A DNA stretch of 64,000 nucleotides from Rhizoctonia solani (taxonomy: Eukaryota; Basidiomycota; Agaricomycetes; Cantharellales; Ceratobasidiaceae). The translations under genes and the position numbers were made by a program. Positions 48,414-60,482 of this stretch are shown here, one piece after another; position 1 is the first letter of the stretch; each line of letters starts with the position of its first letter. The notes beneath the pieces were generated by a model that worked only from the letters and a program-made list of their open reading frames with translations, did no database searches and was not told the origin of the DNA. The stretch is from contig NC_057370.1 in NCBI RefSeq assembly GCF_016906535.1, positions 1,798,001-1,862,000 on the forward strand, read 5' to 3'.

Positions 48414-51325
48414 ATGGATACTGAAACTTGGTTGGACGCGCTGAAAAAGCACAATGTTTTCAACGCCATGCCCGACAGTAATACCTCGACAGTGGCTTTG
48501 GGCTCGTCCACCTTGCAGCTTGAAGACCTTAGTGTTACACTTGCTCCCCGCTCTGATGACGACTCGGACATTGACGAAGATTCGGTAGCACAACGCACCA
48601 ACATCATATGCATACGGGGCCCTGATCTATTCATTGCTGTCGGGCGGCAAATCAGAATGCTACCGCTAAAGGCCGCCAAAGAGGCTGAAAATGTAGAGGA
48701 AGTGGTGTATAAAGTAAGCTAAGAGTGATTACAAGACGAGTGATCCACTTTGTTAACGCTGTAACAGACGCTCTCTACCCCCAATGTGACATTCGAAATC
48801 AAACATATAGTAGTCAACCCCACCGGGAAGCTCCTCGCAGTTGTTGGCAGGCGCCAAGTAGCGGTGATTGTTCTCCCACGGCCTGGCGTAACTAAAACGA
48901 TGTCTACCCGTATTGAATGCAGGTATGCTTCTCGTTGTATGACACTGCTTCTGGAGCTTGACGTTATTTCCAAGCTCAATCCAGATAGGAGAATACTATC
49001 ATGTCCCAGGATCTTCAAAGATTACCAAAGTTGACTGGCACCCTTGGGGAGAAGGTGGTGCATCACTCCTTGTTCTGACAAGCGATGGCCAACTACGGTA
49101 TGTCACCATGGTGGTGAATTATACAGATCAGCTAAATCCAGGTTTCAGAGAATACGACGTGTCCAAAGACCCCAATGAACCTCAACAAACAGTCGAGCTG
49201 CTTGCTCGTTCTCAAAGCAAGTTAAGATACGATGCGTCCGCTCCAGCAGAAGCAGTTTCGTTTTGTATCGGGCAAGGATACGCGGACTGGAGCGCATTTA
49301 CAATATATGTGTTGACTAGCGAAGGGGAATTATGGGCAACTTGCCCCTTCTTACCCGCAAATGCGTATGTGTTTCCTTCATTAGTTTATTTACTTGGATC
49401 TGAATATTGTCATATTACCAAGTACCCCTCCAGCTTCATACATTCAAGGTCTCGAGTACTTTATCAATGCCAAAAGCTCTCGCCTTCCTTTAGAGATCTC
49501 AGGCCCCCAGCTCAAATACGTATCATCTCTGAAACAGCAGTTGAAACCTATATCATCGCCGGTAGACGACCAACTTTTACCAACTTGCCTCGTCCACGCT
49601 CCGGTCAGCCACTCTTTTCCTCCGGCTCGACAGGGACCATTCCTCTTACAACCAGCTCCCAAAGAGCTCGGTGATGGATTAGCGAGCGATATTGTCTATC
49701 TGAACATCCAAGTTCCAAACGAGTTAATAGGCAACGGGTTAGCCGACCCGAAAAACAGCCCTGATGGAACATCCATATCAGTAATCGCGATTGTTTATAG
49801 CGACGGGAAAGTGGATGTATGTTTAGATCTCGAAAAGATTGAAGCAAAGTGGGCCAAGTCTAATTTAGCTGTAAGTATGATGTGCCCCAACTATACTCGT
49901 TCTGCAAGTTTAACAACGAAGCCCTAGTCAAAAGAAGATGCCGAATTACCTATGCTAGCTGTATTCGAGTCCATTAATCTCGGGCTCTTTGATGCTCCAA
50001 AGGCTACTACGCCTTCCACCTCTACCTCTCTGGCTCTAGTTCGCACACAACTCCGCCTCTCCCTCTACAACAAGTTCCTCATTCTTGATAGACCCACTTC
50101 GCGCTGATCGGGTCTTTATTACTCATTCGCGTGGTGTTCACCGGCTCGACATGCGAGGGTGGGCAGCTAGGATTGCTGGTTCTACGGGGCAGTAACCAGG
50201 ATCTGACTGAGGCATTACGAATCGGAAGTAAACAGAAGGATTGACCGAAGTACGCTGGTTGCACAGAACTCAGAGGTGAGTCAATCTGAGCCTGGTCAAA
50301 TACTATTTGCTAAAATCATATAGTCCTATAATAGCATCGACTCGGCTCATTTACTGAGCATATTTGACTGGCTGCAGCACCTGCCATTATCTCAGTCTCT
50401 CGACCAGTCCGGAAACAAATAACGGCCCCAGCTCCTATTACCTCCCCTCCCGTTCAACTGCCGCGCCTCAATTCGTTCCATTTGTCCCTCCTCAGCCCAG
50501 TACAACGGAACCTCCCCAAACCTACACATCTTTACTGGCCCAGCCCTTTGAAGTTCCTGTATTCACCGACCATCAGCCACTCACCAAACCTTTGGCTGCC
50601 ACTGGCGCGGTCACAGCTGACACTCTACGAGCTTTGGGCACACACGCCCAGAGATTGCGACTCAATATAGCCGAAATACGAGCTGCGCACGAGAAGCTCG
50701 TGATCAGAACAAACCTTCAGACGCAAGAAATCCGCAGGCAAGCTGAGCGTCTGGCCGAAGTGATGCGAATGGCCTCTCGAATCCGAACAGCCTCGGCAAG
50801 AACGACCGAAAGAGTACAAGCTGTAGCAGAGAAGCAAGCAGAGATGATCAAGCGGGCCGACCTTATGTTAAGAAAGGTTGTAGAGGCCGATGGCGGAGAA
50901 GGTAGTGCTGAGGCTCAGCAAGCGTGGGCAAAGGAATTGGCGAGAATGAAGACGGAAGTCAGGGGCATTAACGGAGAAGGGGGCTTGAAAGCCCGGAGCG
51001 AACAGGTATGTGACTCGTTTTTTATGCCCTTTAGATTACTGACAAGGACGTCTGTAGGCTATGCATCAACTAGAATTACTCAAGCCAACGCTACGCGAAT
51101 TTGCCCGTGCCAACGAGGCAAAACAGGATAACCCTCTTGGATTGGTTGGGTTGGGGAATTCCCAGTGGACGCAATCGGGTCAGTCATTGGTGCAGAGTGC
51201 GTCCTCAATTCCTTTATTCATAGTCTGTTGTTAACCTGGTGTTGTTTAGGCAAAAGAGCTTGGAGGACGCTCGACGCAGGATAACCGAGCTGACGGCCCG
51301 ACTTGCAGAGACAACTATTTCATAA
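48414..51325 (+). CDS. NUP82: Nucleoporin NUP82/NUP88
   Basis: The ATG at 48414 gives MDTETWLDALKKHNVFNAMP. An N-terminal beta-propeller follows, with blocks NPTGKLLAVVGRRQVAVIVL, GEYYHVPGSSKITKVDWHPW and ASLLVLTSDGQLRYVTM, as in Nup88/Nup82. Its middle has SEGELWATCPFLPAN. The C-terminal third is a long coiled coil (ALGTHAQRLRLNIAEIRAAH; TQEIRRQAERLAEVMRMASR), ending DARRRITELTARLAETTIS. In the family the propeller and coiled coil anchor Nup159 and Nsp1 on the cytoplasmic face for mRNA export; its presence near NSP1 in this window is probably chance. Several introns, some with frame shifts (49910-50390) that I could not fully place. Confidence 0.85.
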
Positions 51326-52127
51326 AGTACAGACAGAACACGACCTTCCGGAGCTTGCACAAAGAATGCTATCCATATAACAGTGTATTATAATTTTACG
51401 TATCTTATTTGGGGGAGTAGGTCTTTCAACGTTTCCGGACCGGCTTTCCAGAGCACCGTGCCCGTGTGACCAAGCTATAGGCTTGGAAAATGACACTCCA
51501 GTTTACTGGATTGTAGGATTAGGACAATGATAATCCACATGTGTCAATTTTCATGACCAACGTAAAACCTCCTACTATTTTGATCGTCCGCGGACTTTTG
51601 TTTTCCACAGACGAGTTTGTGAAATGACCTTGCAGTAGGTACAAGTGCATTGAGTTTGTCTACCAAGGTCCAAATTTGGGACATAATACATAGACAGGCC
51701 AAGATAATTTTTGTGGGAATGCGTGTCACCTTGTCTCGGGTGAGACCTCGTCATCATGTACACGTAAATTACCGCGCTCGACTAACCAATACCCAGCCTT
51801 AGACAACAAAGCAACACACAACTAATCATGAGTGCATATAAAACTCATATTCGCGATAGTAAACATATACCACAAACCAATGCATATCAAGCTCACACAA
51901 GAACACACATGGGAGGAGAGGGTAATAAAAAAAGAATGAATCAAGCGAGCCACGAAAAAACTCACAAATAAGATTACACCAAACTAATCAGAGGGAAAGC
52001 ATCAACTGGACATATATATCGATACATCGTCAAGAGGATAGTCAAATGTGAATAAAGAGTCGAGCAACAGGTATCGAGGGAATAGGGGGAGCGGAGAAAG
52101 AATAGAGAGAGAGAGAAGAGAGAGGAG
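51326..52127. other. Convergent intergenic region
   Basis: 3' flanks of NUP82 and SKN7, with a purine-rich stretch at 52090-52125 (GA repeats). No gene is seen. Confidence 0.45.
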
Positions 52128-55112
52128 CTAATCGACAATCTCCTCGAATCGGGGTCGTTTGGCGCTTCCGTCATCCCCATCTTCGTCGATCCCTCGTTTG
52201 CGTCCGTCCATGGGCATGCTCCCAAAGAATCCACCGTTGGCAGTCTCCTGGCTGCCCATCATGTCCCCGATTATCATCTGGTACGAGTCCTCGCTGAGAC
52301 CTAGCGCCGCAAATGGGCTGACTTTGCTTGGGTCGCCGTCGTCCTCGTACGAGAACCCGTTGTTGAACATCCCGTTGGACTTGTTTCCGTTTCCATTGTT
52401 GTACGCCAACTTGGAAGACGAGGCGCCAGATTCGTGATGTTGCATATAATCGAGCATGTGTGCGTCATTCATGGGCGGGATCGAGACACTGCGCGGGAAC
52501 TGCCCGAGCTGGTGAATTTGCTTCAAATGCATCAAATGTTTCTGAATATTGGTTTAGCACCTGACCGTCGATTACATCCCTGGTTCTCGACTCACCTCGA
52601 GCATCTCAAATAGCCCTTCCTTGGAAAAGGGTTTTGGAAGAATATCGTTCATACCAGATGAATAATAAGTCATGATTTCGTTGGGTTTCGAGTTGCTCGT
52701 CATGGAAATAATAGGGGTCATATGGTCGAATCGACGAATGAGCGATGTGGCGCTAATACCATCCATCTTGGGCATCACAATGTCCTATAAATCAGGTTAG
52801 TACCAGCCATGTACGAAAAAGCTAAATTGGGACAGACCATCAGCACGAGATCGTACTTTTCCAAATTCATCTTGTCGACTGCGCCTACGCCGTCGACTGC
52901 GACATCGATCATGCAACCAAACACTTGCAAAACTTTTTACTGAGACGAAGATTGACCGCGTCGTCGTCGACGAGCAGCACACGCGGGGGAACCGCCCAGC
53001 ACGGCACATAAGTGGAGCGACGGACGCGCAGGGACTTGCCACCAGGTGAGGAGAGAGAGAGCGAGGGAGCAGGGACGGGGTTTGACGCCGAGGGAGTTGG
53101 CCCATGGTAATTCGCAGGAGGACTGTACGGGTCCATGCTCATTTGCGACATCTGAGCCTGCTGCTGTGTTGTTGCTGTTGCTGTTGCTGTTGCTGGGCCT
53201 GCTGCTGCTGCTGCTGGGCCTGCTGAGACATCGATGGCCCTTGCTGTTGTTGCTGCTGCTGCTGCTGTTGCTGATACTCTCCATCACGCGGGACAAGCTG
53301 GCCAAGTGTGATAACCTGCAACCCCTTGTGCGACTCTTCTTCCTTGCGCTGCTGAACATATCTCTGATCAATCTGACTGTTGAGCATCGGCAAAAAGCCA
53401 GAATGGGTAAACGGCTGCTGATCGGGCCGCTCGCGCTGAAGATCTTCGACCCGGCCGAGCAACTCTTCGCGGGACATTTGCTGGACCGACTTGCCTCCAA
53501 TAACGGCCGCACCGGGACTGGGCGCCTGAGGACCCATCTGAGTTTGATTCTGGATGGCCTGGTTGGGCATGCTCGGAGGCTGCTGGTTGGGCATAGCCTG
53601 GTTGGGGATTTGGGTTTGGTTCCCCATGGACTGATTGGCCATGGCAGTGGCCATGGCGCCCAGTCCGGGCTGAGTCGGCATCTGGTTCTGCATTCCGGGC
53701 ATGGAAATGGGGTTGTCCCCAAAGGATATCCTCGAGCCTTCGGCGCGACGGGAGATCTCATTCATTTGCTCGAATGATGCGCGAGCAACGTCTTGCGCGC
53801 CCAGATCGAATATTTTGCTCGCATCGTTCCCGCTCATGAACTGGTTGTGGGGATCGCCGTCCGTGGGGCCTTCTCCGGGGGCCGTCGAGGTGCCTTTCTC
53901 TGAGAAGCAGATGAGAGGAGGTCGATGAGGGAACAAACGATAAGGCACTTACTGCTTTCCATCCCGATAAAGTAACCAATAAGATTTTGCATGAGATTGT
54001 CCTGGTTGGCCATGTTTCGCTGGAAATGGACAATCTCGCCGAGCACATTCTGGTAGTTGGTCTCAAGGTTCCGGATGTGCGCACTCATATCTTCAGCCGT
54101 GCGCCTGAGACCCTCGATTTGCTCTTCGTGGGCTCTCCGGGTAGTTTCCTGGCTCTGGCGCAGAGTTTCGATCTGGGCTATGAGCATGCGGATTGTTTCG
54201 TTCTCACGCGGGCCATCGCCCGTTCCAGCGGGAGAGTCACCTGCAGGGGGAGTTGCGATCTCTGTCTTTGCCTGTGGGGCTGCGGGAGTGGCTGGCTGGC
54301 TGGGCGGGGGCGGAGGGGCATTGTTTTTGCTCTTGCGTGCGGCAGGGACCTTGCGTTTGATATTTTCGAGCGCCTCTCGGTCATCGGCCCGGAAATCGGG
54401 GTGCTTGAATGTCCAGCTCTGGAACAGTGTTAGCTCAGTGCAGACAGAGTAAACCGCTGCTTACCTGGTCTCCATAGCCCATGCCACCCGCCTCGGCCTC
54501 GGCATTTTTCAACTTGTGAAAGTCGTACTTGTTGAGTTGGCGGACAAACGAAGCAAAATTGGAGTGCTTGAACATTCGTGGCAAAATCGACTTGGTGAAC
54601 TCGGTGACATCCTTGACCACAAAGCAGTCGCCCTGTGGACCCCAGGTCACGACGTGTGCAAACTGCGGATCCTCGAGCATCCTGGCAAATGTAAGCTAAA
54701 GTGGGCTGAAAAAAATCGCGAAAAATTGCCCTCACTTGTAGAGCTTCTTGACAAAGTCGCTCGTGGGTGGCATGTTGTCGTCGACATCCTTGGGGACATC
54801 TGGAACAGAGGGAACTACACGGGAGGAACGGGGATCGGAGTACGAGTCGCGGCGGGAGTTGGCATAGTTGGGTGGATAGTAGCCATTGTCAAACTCGCGT
54901 CTGTCGTCTCGGCGCCAATTGGGCTGTGGCGGGGGATGGATGGGCTCGAGCTGGGACGGGGACGGGACAGGGTGGATGTGGGCATTGTAGGGCGCCGGGC
55001 GCTGGGCAAGCAGTGGCGGGAACGGACTTGGGGAAAACGATCCGTTGCTGTTGTTCGTCAGAGGCGGTAACGTTCGTGCATACGAACTCGAATAGCTGTT
55101 GCGATCACCCAT
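52128..55112 (-). CDS. SKN7: SKN7-type transcription factor: HSF DNA-binding domain plus response regulator
   Basis: The start at 55112 gives [21 protein letters not shown] disordered region is followed by the HSF-type domain [39 protein letters not shown], then a coiled coil ([20 protein letters not shown]). A long Gln-rich region (CAG/CAA repeats, about 53158-53275) and a receiver domain follow: [35 protein letters not shown] with the phospho-acceptor Asp, and [20 protein letters not shown]. The C-terminus has [12 protein letters not shown], an NLS-like end. In the family Skn7 receives phosphate from Ypd1 and drives oxidative and osmotic stress genes. A break at AAAA 52929-52932 (plus strand), repaired by one base, gives [17 protein letters not shown]. 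Confidence 0.94.
53158..53275 (-). repeat. CAG/CAA-type polyglutamine tracts in SKN7
   Basis: The minus strand encodes two Gln blocks of about 10-11 and 6-9 residues with Ala, Pro and Ser breaks. The plus strand reads ctgctgctg and ttgctgttg repeats, a likely length-variable microsatellite. Confidence 0.7.
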
Positions 55113-58100
55113 TGTAACTCGACCGAGAGCTCGAGCAGTGAGGAAGGGGGGGCTGGACTACTAGTCTAGCCTTCGCCATATAGGCTCGAGACTCAAACCC
55201 CAATTCTGGCCCCGTGTTTCAAATTCCTTATGATGACGTCATCCCCTTCTCACACGCCCCAAACCGAGCCGTGATCGCCCCTCTCATGCCGGCCAACAGC
55301 CGTGGGTGCACCGTCCCTGCTTCCCTGATCACAGTGCCTCCTATTGCCTCCTACAGATCAGCTCAATCCCGTCTCCTGATACCCAGCTGCTCAACTTTGC
55401 TATCCACACTCACTTGGCCCAGCGCATACATCCACCTCGGTCCTCGGACCTTGCCGTCACATGAACGTATAAACACGTTTGCAGGACGTAAGCACCTACC
55501 CCGATTCTAAACTTTATTCCCGCTTTGCAACGTGGTCCGCTAAATTATTTATTTCTCCTATAACCGAGTGCGTGCTGTGCCTTTATATAACCCCGTCATT
55601 GTCGCCGTCCTCGGCGGTCTAGACCCATTACAAGCTTATCACGTCTCTGTTCCTATATGTCTAGACCACATACGTCAAGTCTCGAGCGCATATATATGTC
55701 AGTCGAGCCCACTCGACCATTAAAAATAATAATAATAATAAGCATAACTCGTGGTCGAAATGGGAAACGTTCGGAGCCTTGTGATCTAGGTGAGGTCGAC
55801 CTAGAAGTCGGCGATATGAAATGTGGAGTAAACGAGGTTGAGATCTGAACCATCCAGATCTAGAAGAACAAATGCGGCCGGCGGGATACATTAAATCCAA
55901 GTTTCATAAAAGGATTTTGAAACGTCAAAGGCTAAATACACTAGGCGCGATAATGTCTATTTGCGGAAGGTATGGCTATATAGTGAGACCAGCCATAATA
56001 TATGCGATGCAGCGAGCCATATTCCCCCTTTGCCTCGTGATTCCCCCCCCCTCCCCTTTTTGCCGTAATCTTGCTGGAGTTTAGGGCACATCGGGGTAAT
56101 ACAATAACAATGAGCAAAACCAAAGGATCAGATTGTGCACTCAAGAACACCTGGCCTTGGAGCATGCCCCTATTGCTACTTTCACAGAGGAGCGGTGCGC
56201 AATCCTCAAACTCTACTAGGCAAGCTAGAAGTTGTCACACTTTTTTCTTTTCCCTCTCCTCTGTATTACGATGCCAGATGGGCGGAGTATCTACGGTAGC
56301 TTGACATACTTCTGGCAAACTGCCCCTATGATGCCCAGGGATACCGACATCATTCTCGCGTGTGCATAGAATTAGAGTTACCCGCTATTGAGTGGGGGAT
56401 CGCCGGGAAGTCGCTATCGGGAGCGGGCAGATATCTCACGGGTGCGCTGAGCACTATGGAAAAAAAGATACATGGTCCCTAGGAATCTTTTCAGGTGCGC
56501 TGCGAACCCAGAACGATACTCCTCAACGTGCACGCTTGTCGCCAAGTGCCTAGCAGTACATGACAACTTGACGGAGATCGTTTTCTCGAACAATACAAAC
56601 GCATGCACATCTCGAAGATGGACCGACACGGGCTGGGTGTGCCTTTCACAGGGGCTGCGCCAGATGCATGAACCTGCGTGCGCCTCATTCATCGCTTCCG
56701 TGTGGTAGGGTTGAGGTACAGGAACGGGCGGGGACAAACACGCGGGAGTTGATTGTTGGACTTTGAATAGATTTGTGAACCCTTCCCCAGTCGCGCTCAC
56801 ATTGCACTCTATAGCTCTGGTACTGGTGACTCACCGTGCTATTTTCGTCCTCGTTTTCGCGGAAGTTATGATCACCTCGGTTCTAAATCTCATGCGCACG
56901 CAGATCGCCGCGGCAAAAAATACAGAGGCTCGTTAGTAAGGACAAAAAAGTCAAAGATCTTCGAGACCTTTCCGCTTAGAACTGTGTGCGCTAACCTACC
57001 GGCTCTCGTACACATCGAAACTTTAGTAGCAAACGCAAACCTTAGACTAATCTATTCCATATATATACATTAAAAAAGGAAGGCGCAGGTATATGGGTGT
57101 ATCACAACGGTTGGCTATCACGCGATTGCCCGCGCCCAGAAATTACGAATCTCACTCCCGCAGTATAAATTCTTACTTCTCTTCCTCTCGATTCCTGTAT
57201 ATTACACCCGCCCGTTGCGAAACATGAATATACACTCCTTCCATTTGATCGGGAACACACACGACTGTCCGAGTTACTTTCGTGGGATTATTATGGTCAC
57301 CATAGCCGTTTTTAACCTATGTTTGTATACTAGAAATGGCAATTGATTGTGATCGTCAGTTTGGAAGGTGATTAATACCCGAAGTAAGAGCCTGGAGAAT
57401 TCATAAGACATGACGTGGAAGCTTTCTATGACACCGCAAGCGAGGATAAATTTAGAACAAAAACTTTTGACGTTTGCAAGATAACGTGCACACAATCGAC
57501 TCCCCTGACTTTCAACCCAATCGCGGTCAATTAGTAACAATCGAGTCACTCCAACCCAGATAGAGCGTGGGGTAGATTCAGGTTTGGTGCGAAATGCATA
57601 TCATTAATTTGTCAGTTAGAGCAGTTGGCAGCTGCACATGTAGTCATTGTATAGCCTTGAGCGACACATCAAATGTTGTCGAATGAAATGGTCGATCTGA
57701 AGGGTACTTCGGGAATGGGGTCACCATGGCTCCTTAACTTCTTTGGTTAACAGAACATGTAGAAAATTACTTAAAGCTTAGCGATGAAATGTTGTTTGCA
57801 AGCACTCGGGCGACCCTTGAGCCGAACCAGGGCCCGAAGAAGGGTCGCTTGCAGCTGAGCGGAAGAAAGATGACTATATATCTTGAAATTAGCGAGCTCA
57901 AAAACCTAGAGAAAGAAGGGGCTCAGAAAAAATACTGGTATACTATTGGGTGGTCCACAATTGGTTTCCCCAATAGCAATATTTCATACAACCAAACAAG
58001 ATAGTATTGCATAGCAGATTACATACCACCTAGAAACCATGTATTCCGTTCCTTATCTCCCGTACAATGACACAAACCTTTCAGAGTCAAACATTTTATA

Positions 58101-58294
58101 AAACAAGCCCTAGCCTTCAATGTGCTCTGACTTCTGGATGTCAATGCTGGAAGGTAAAGAGTGAGTTTACAAAATACCAAGAAATGAGGAATGACTGCGA
58201 GTTTCCGACTTGAGAGAATATTAGGATGTACTGAGCCTGAACAAAGCCAGGCAAGACCACCACACGTAAAACCGGACAAGTAGCACAAAAAGTT
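55113..58294. other. Gene-poor 3.2 kb region upstream of SKN7
   Basis: The first 500 bases are C/T-rich, as in a long SKN7 leader or promoter. There is a TATATAA-like box at about 55584 on the plus strand, an (AAT)n microsatellite at about 55724-55740 and C-rich tracts at 56043-56055. A 63-residue plus-strand frame (55657-55848) follows the TATA-like box but shows no motif. I support no gene here. Confidence 0.4.
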
Positions 58295-58402
58295 TAGTCC
58301 TAGCGAGGGTTGAACTCGCGGCCCATGCATCTCACGTGAATGGACCCATATCACGTCAAGGTTTCCCATAAGTACATTGCTCTACCACTGAGCTATAGGA
58401 CT
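58295..58402 (-). tRNA. tRNA-Ile (anticodon UAU) with intron
   Basis: The minus strand folds as a tRNA: acceptor AGTCCTA / TAGGACT, D-arm GCTC-AGTGGTA-GAGC, anticodon stem ATGTA / TGCAT, and T-arm GCGAG-TTCAACC-CTCGC. The anticodon loop reads C-T-TAT-G before an intron of about 35 nt, giving anticodon UAU. The intron lies one base 3' of the anticodon, the usual place in eukaryotes, and contains ATA, which can pair with the anticodon. Many fungal tRNA-Ile(UAU) genes carry an intron. Confidence 0.85.
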
Positions 58403-58643
58403 TTCATTAAGGGTCTACTAATAATAAACATAGACGCTAGTAATGCATTCTACTCGACTCGACCTGCTCCTTCTTTCAACAAGCGGTCACATTCGGATCG
58501 CATGGATTATATTTATCCCATAATCACTTCATACTTTAGCAAATACTACTATAACCGGCGGTCCGTCCGGGACTACTATCATCACGCCGCGGTAAGTGTG
58601 GCTCTACTTCCCGAGCTCTCCCGCTGAAGCCCGGGCCGCCAAC

Positions 58644-58655
58644 TCCGCTCATCCG
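58644..58655 (+). promoter_or_regulatory. CSRE-like site upstream of FBP1
   Basis: TCCGCTCATCCG fits the yeast carbon-source-responsive element consensus YCCNYTNRKCCG at every position, 322 bases before the start codon. Function in this fungus is untested. Confidence 0.35.
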
Positions 58656-58907
58656 GACGACCCCGTAACGACAGTATTCATAAAGCGCAATGAGCTCGCG
58701 TGCAATGGTTAAACACCTCTCGCCGCCATTCCAACCTCACTTGTAGGTATTTCCTTTTTTCGGCTCTTTAGGACAATCCAATTTATTTTTGGTCCGGCTT
58801 AGGCTCGTTGGTCCCTCGCGCGTGATTTCACACGTGATTTGATTAAACCGGAGCTCAAGTCGTTCGGTTCATTACTCTTTACGCTCAACCGCATCGCTTT
58901 ACATACA

Positions 58908-58913
58908 TATAAA
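58908..58913 (+). promoter_or_regulatory. TATA box of FBP1
   Basis: TATAAA lies 64 bases upstream of the FBP1 ATG. Confidence 0.55.
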
Positions 58914-58976
58914 CCAGTCCGTATTGAACAGGCTCATCTCACGCCCCACATCGCGCGCATTCACCCAATCTAACTC

Positions 58977-60331
58977 ATGGCACACAACGAAGAGCCTCCC
59001 AGCACTGACCTTATCACCCTCACTCGGTTAGTTGGGATTTGTCTTGATTGTATTTGATCATATGCCTGACGGTTGGTCGTAGCTCAGTTCTTGCAGAGCA
59101 ATTCCGGTTGGGACCAGCTGCAACTGGAGACCTCACCTTGTTGCTCAATGCAATCCAGGTGACATCCAAGTTCATCGCCACGAATGTGCGTAAAGCACGT
59201 TTGATTAACTTGTAAGTTATGGGTACGAACTATGGGGTTATCTCTGAACTTGTCTATCACTGGTAGAGTTGGTTTGGCGGGCGAGACTAACGTACAAGGA
59301 GAAGAGCAAAAGAAGCTTGATGTACTTGCCGATGATATTATGGTTAATGCCCTGCGCGCGTGCGGGAAAACTTCCGTCCTCGTTTCTGAAGAGCGAGACG
59401 AGGCTGTCATCATCGAAGATAGATTAAAGGTACAATCTAATAGAGATATATGACACCAATTACTAACGAACTCAACAATAGGGTAAATATTGCGTTGTAT
59501 TCGACCCGCTGGACGGTTCGTCGAACATCGATGCCGGTGTGAACATTGGTACTATCTTCGGTATCTACAAAGTTGTAAGTTGCAATGGGTTAGACCCCAA
59601 TGTTATTGACACTAACTCTCTCAACAGCAAGAGGGATCAAAAGGCACGATCGACGATGTTTTACGACCAGGCAGCGAAATGGTTGCCGCTGGATACACCA
59701 TGTATGGTTCTTCTGCTAACTTGGTCCTTACTATGGGCAACGGCGTCAACGGCTATACCCTCGACAACGCTCTTGGAGAGTTCATCCTGACCCATCCTGA
59801 TGTAAGCACCCTCTACTGAAGGTCACATCTAATGTAAACCAACTCGTTAAAAACAGATCAAAATCCCCCCACGAGGGAAAATCTATTCCTTCAACGAAGG
59901 TAACTCAATGTACTTCCACCCGCCGGTACTCAAATACCTCGAGTCAATTAAATATCCCAAGAGTGGCAAGTCGCCTTATTCTGCACGTTACATAGGGTGA
60001 GTTACCATGCTTCTCCACGAGGAGCCTAAAATTAAAAGGTATGCTACCTAGATCTATGGTTGCCGACGTCCACCGTACGCTGCTTTATGGTGGTATATTT
60101 GGTTACCCTGATGACAAAAAGAGCAAGAGCGGCAAGCTTCGTATCTTGTACGAAGCCTTCCCGATGGCCATGCTCACTGAACAGGCTGGCGGGCTCGCGG
60201 TCACGGGTACGGGTAGAATTTTGGATATCAAACCAACCAGCATTCATCAACGATGCCCCGTATTTTTGGGAAGCAAAGAGGATGTAGAAGATCTAGCGAA
60301 GTTTTATAAGGAGGCTGCTGCTTCCGAGTGA
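58977..60331 (+). CDS. FBP1: Fructose-1,6-bisphosphatase
   Basis: The ATG at 58977 gives [17 protein letters not shown], then [37 protein letters not shown] and SEERDEAVI. The metal- and substrate-binding block [20 protein letters not shown] follows, then [38 protein letters not shown] and [17 protein letters not shown], ending [10 protein letters not shown]. All family landmarks are present, and no frame break is needed. The enzyme dephosphorylates fructose-1,6-bisphosphate in gluconeogenesis. Introns are short, at about 59025-59081, 59211-59267, 59430-59481, 59575-59628, 59802-59856 and 59998-60051. The promoter has TATA, CACGTG and CSRE-like sites, suggesting regulation by carbon source. 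Confidence 0.96.
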
Positions 60332-60482
60332 GCGTCGTGTATGAAGAAAATAATCTGTACTATTAATTTACACTCGTATAAACAACCTAGAGCTTGAAGC
60401 TAGCATAGTAAAAAGATCTCAGATATGGCACATGCAGCCGTATGAGTCTAAAAAATAAAACATCGGAGCAAGTGCCGAGTAT

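Larger units (their letters stand above)
58403..58976. other. Promoter region of FBP1
   Basis: It holds a carbon-source-response-element-like site at 58644-58655, a CCAAT-like box near 58777, CACGTG at 58831-58836 and TATAAA at 58908-58913. Confidence 0.45.

Noticed and set aside
53046..53777. Long plus-strand frame rich in Leu opposite SKN7
   Set aside because: It is the complement of Gln repeats; the coding strand is clear from the HSF and receiver domains.
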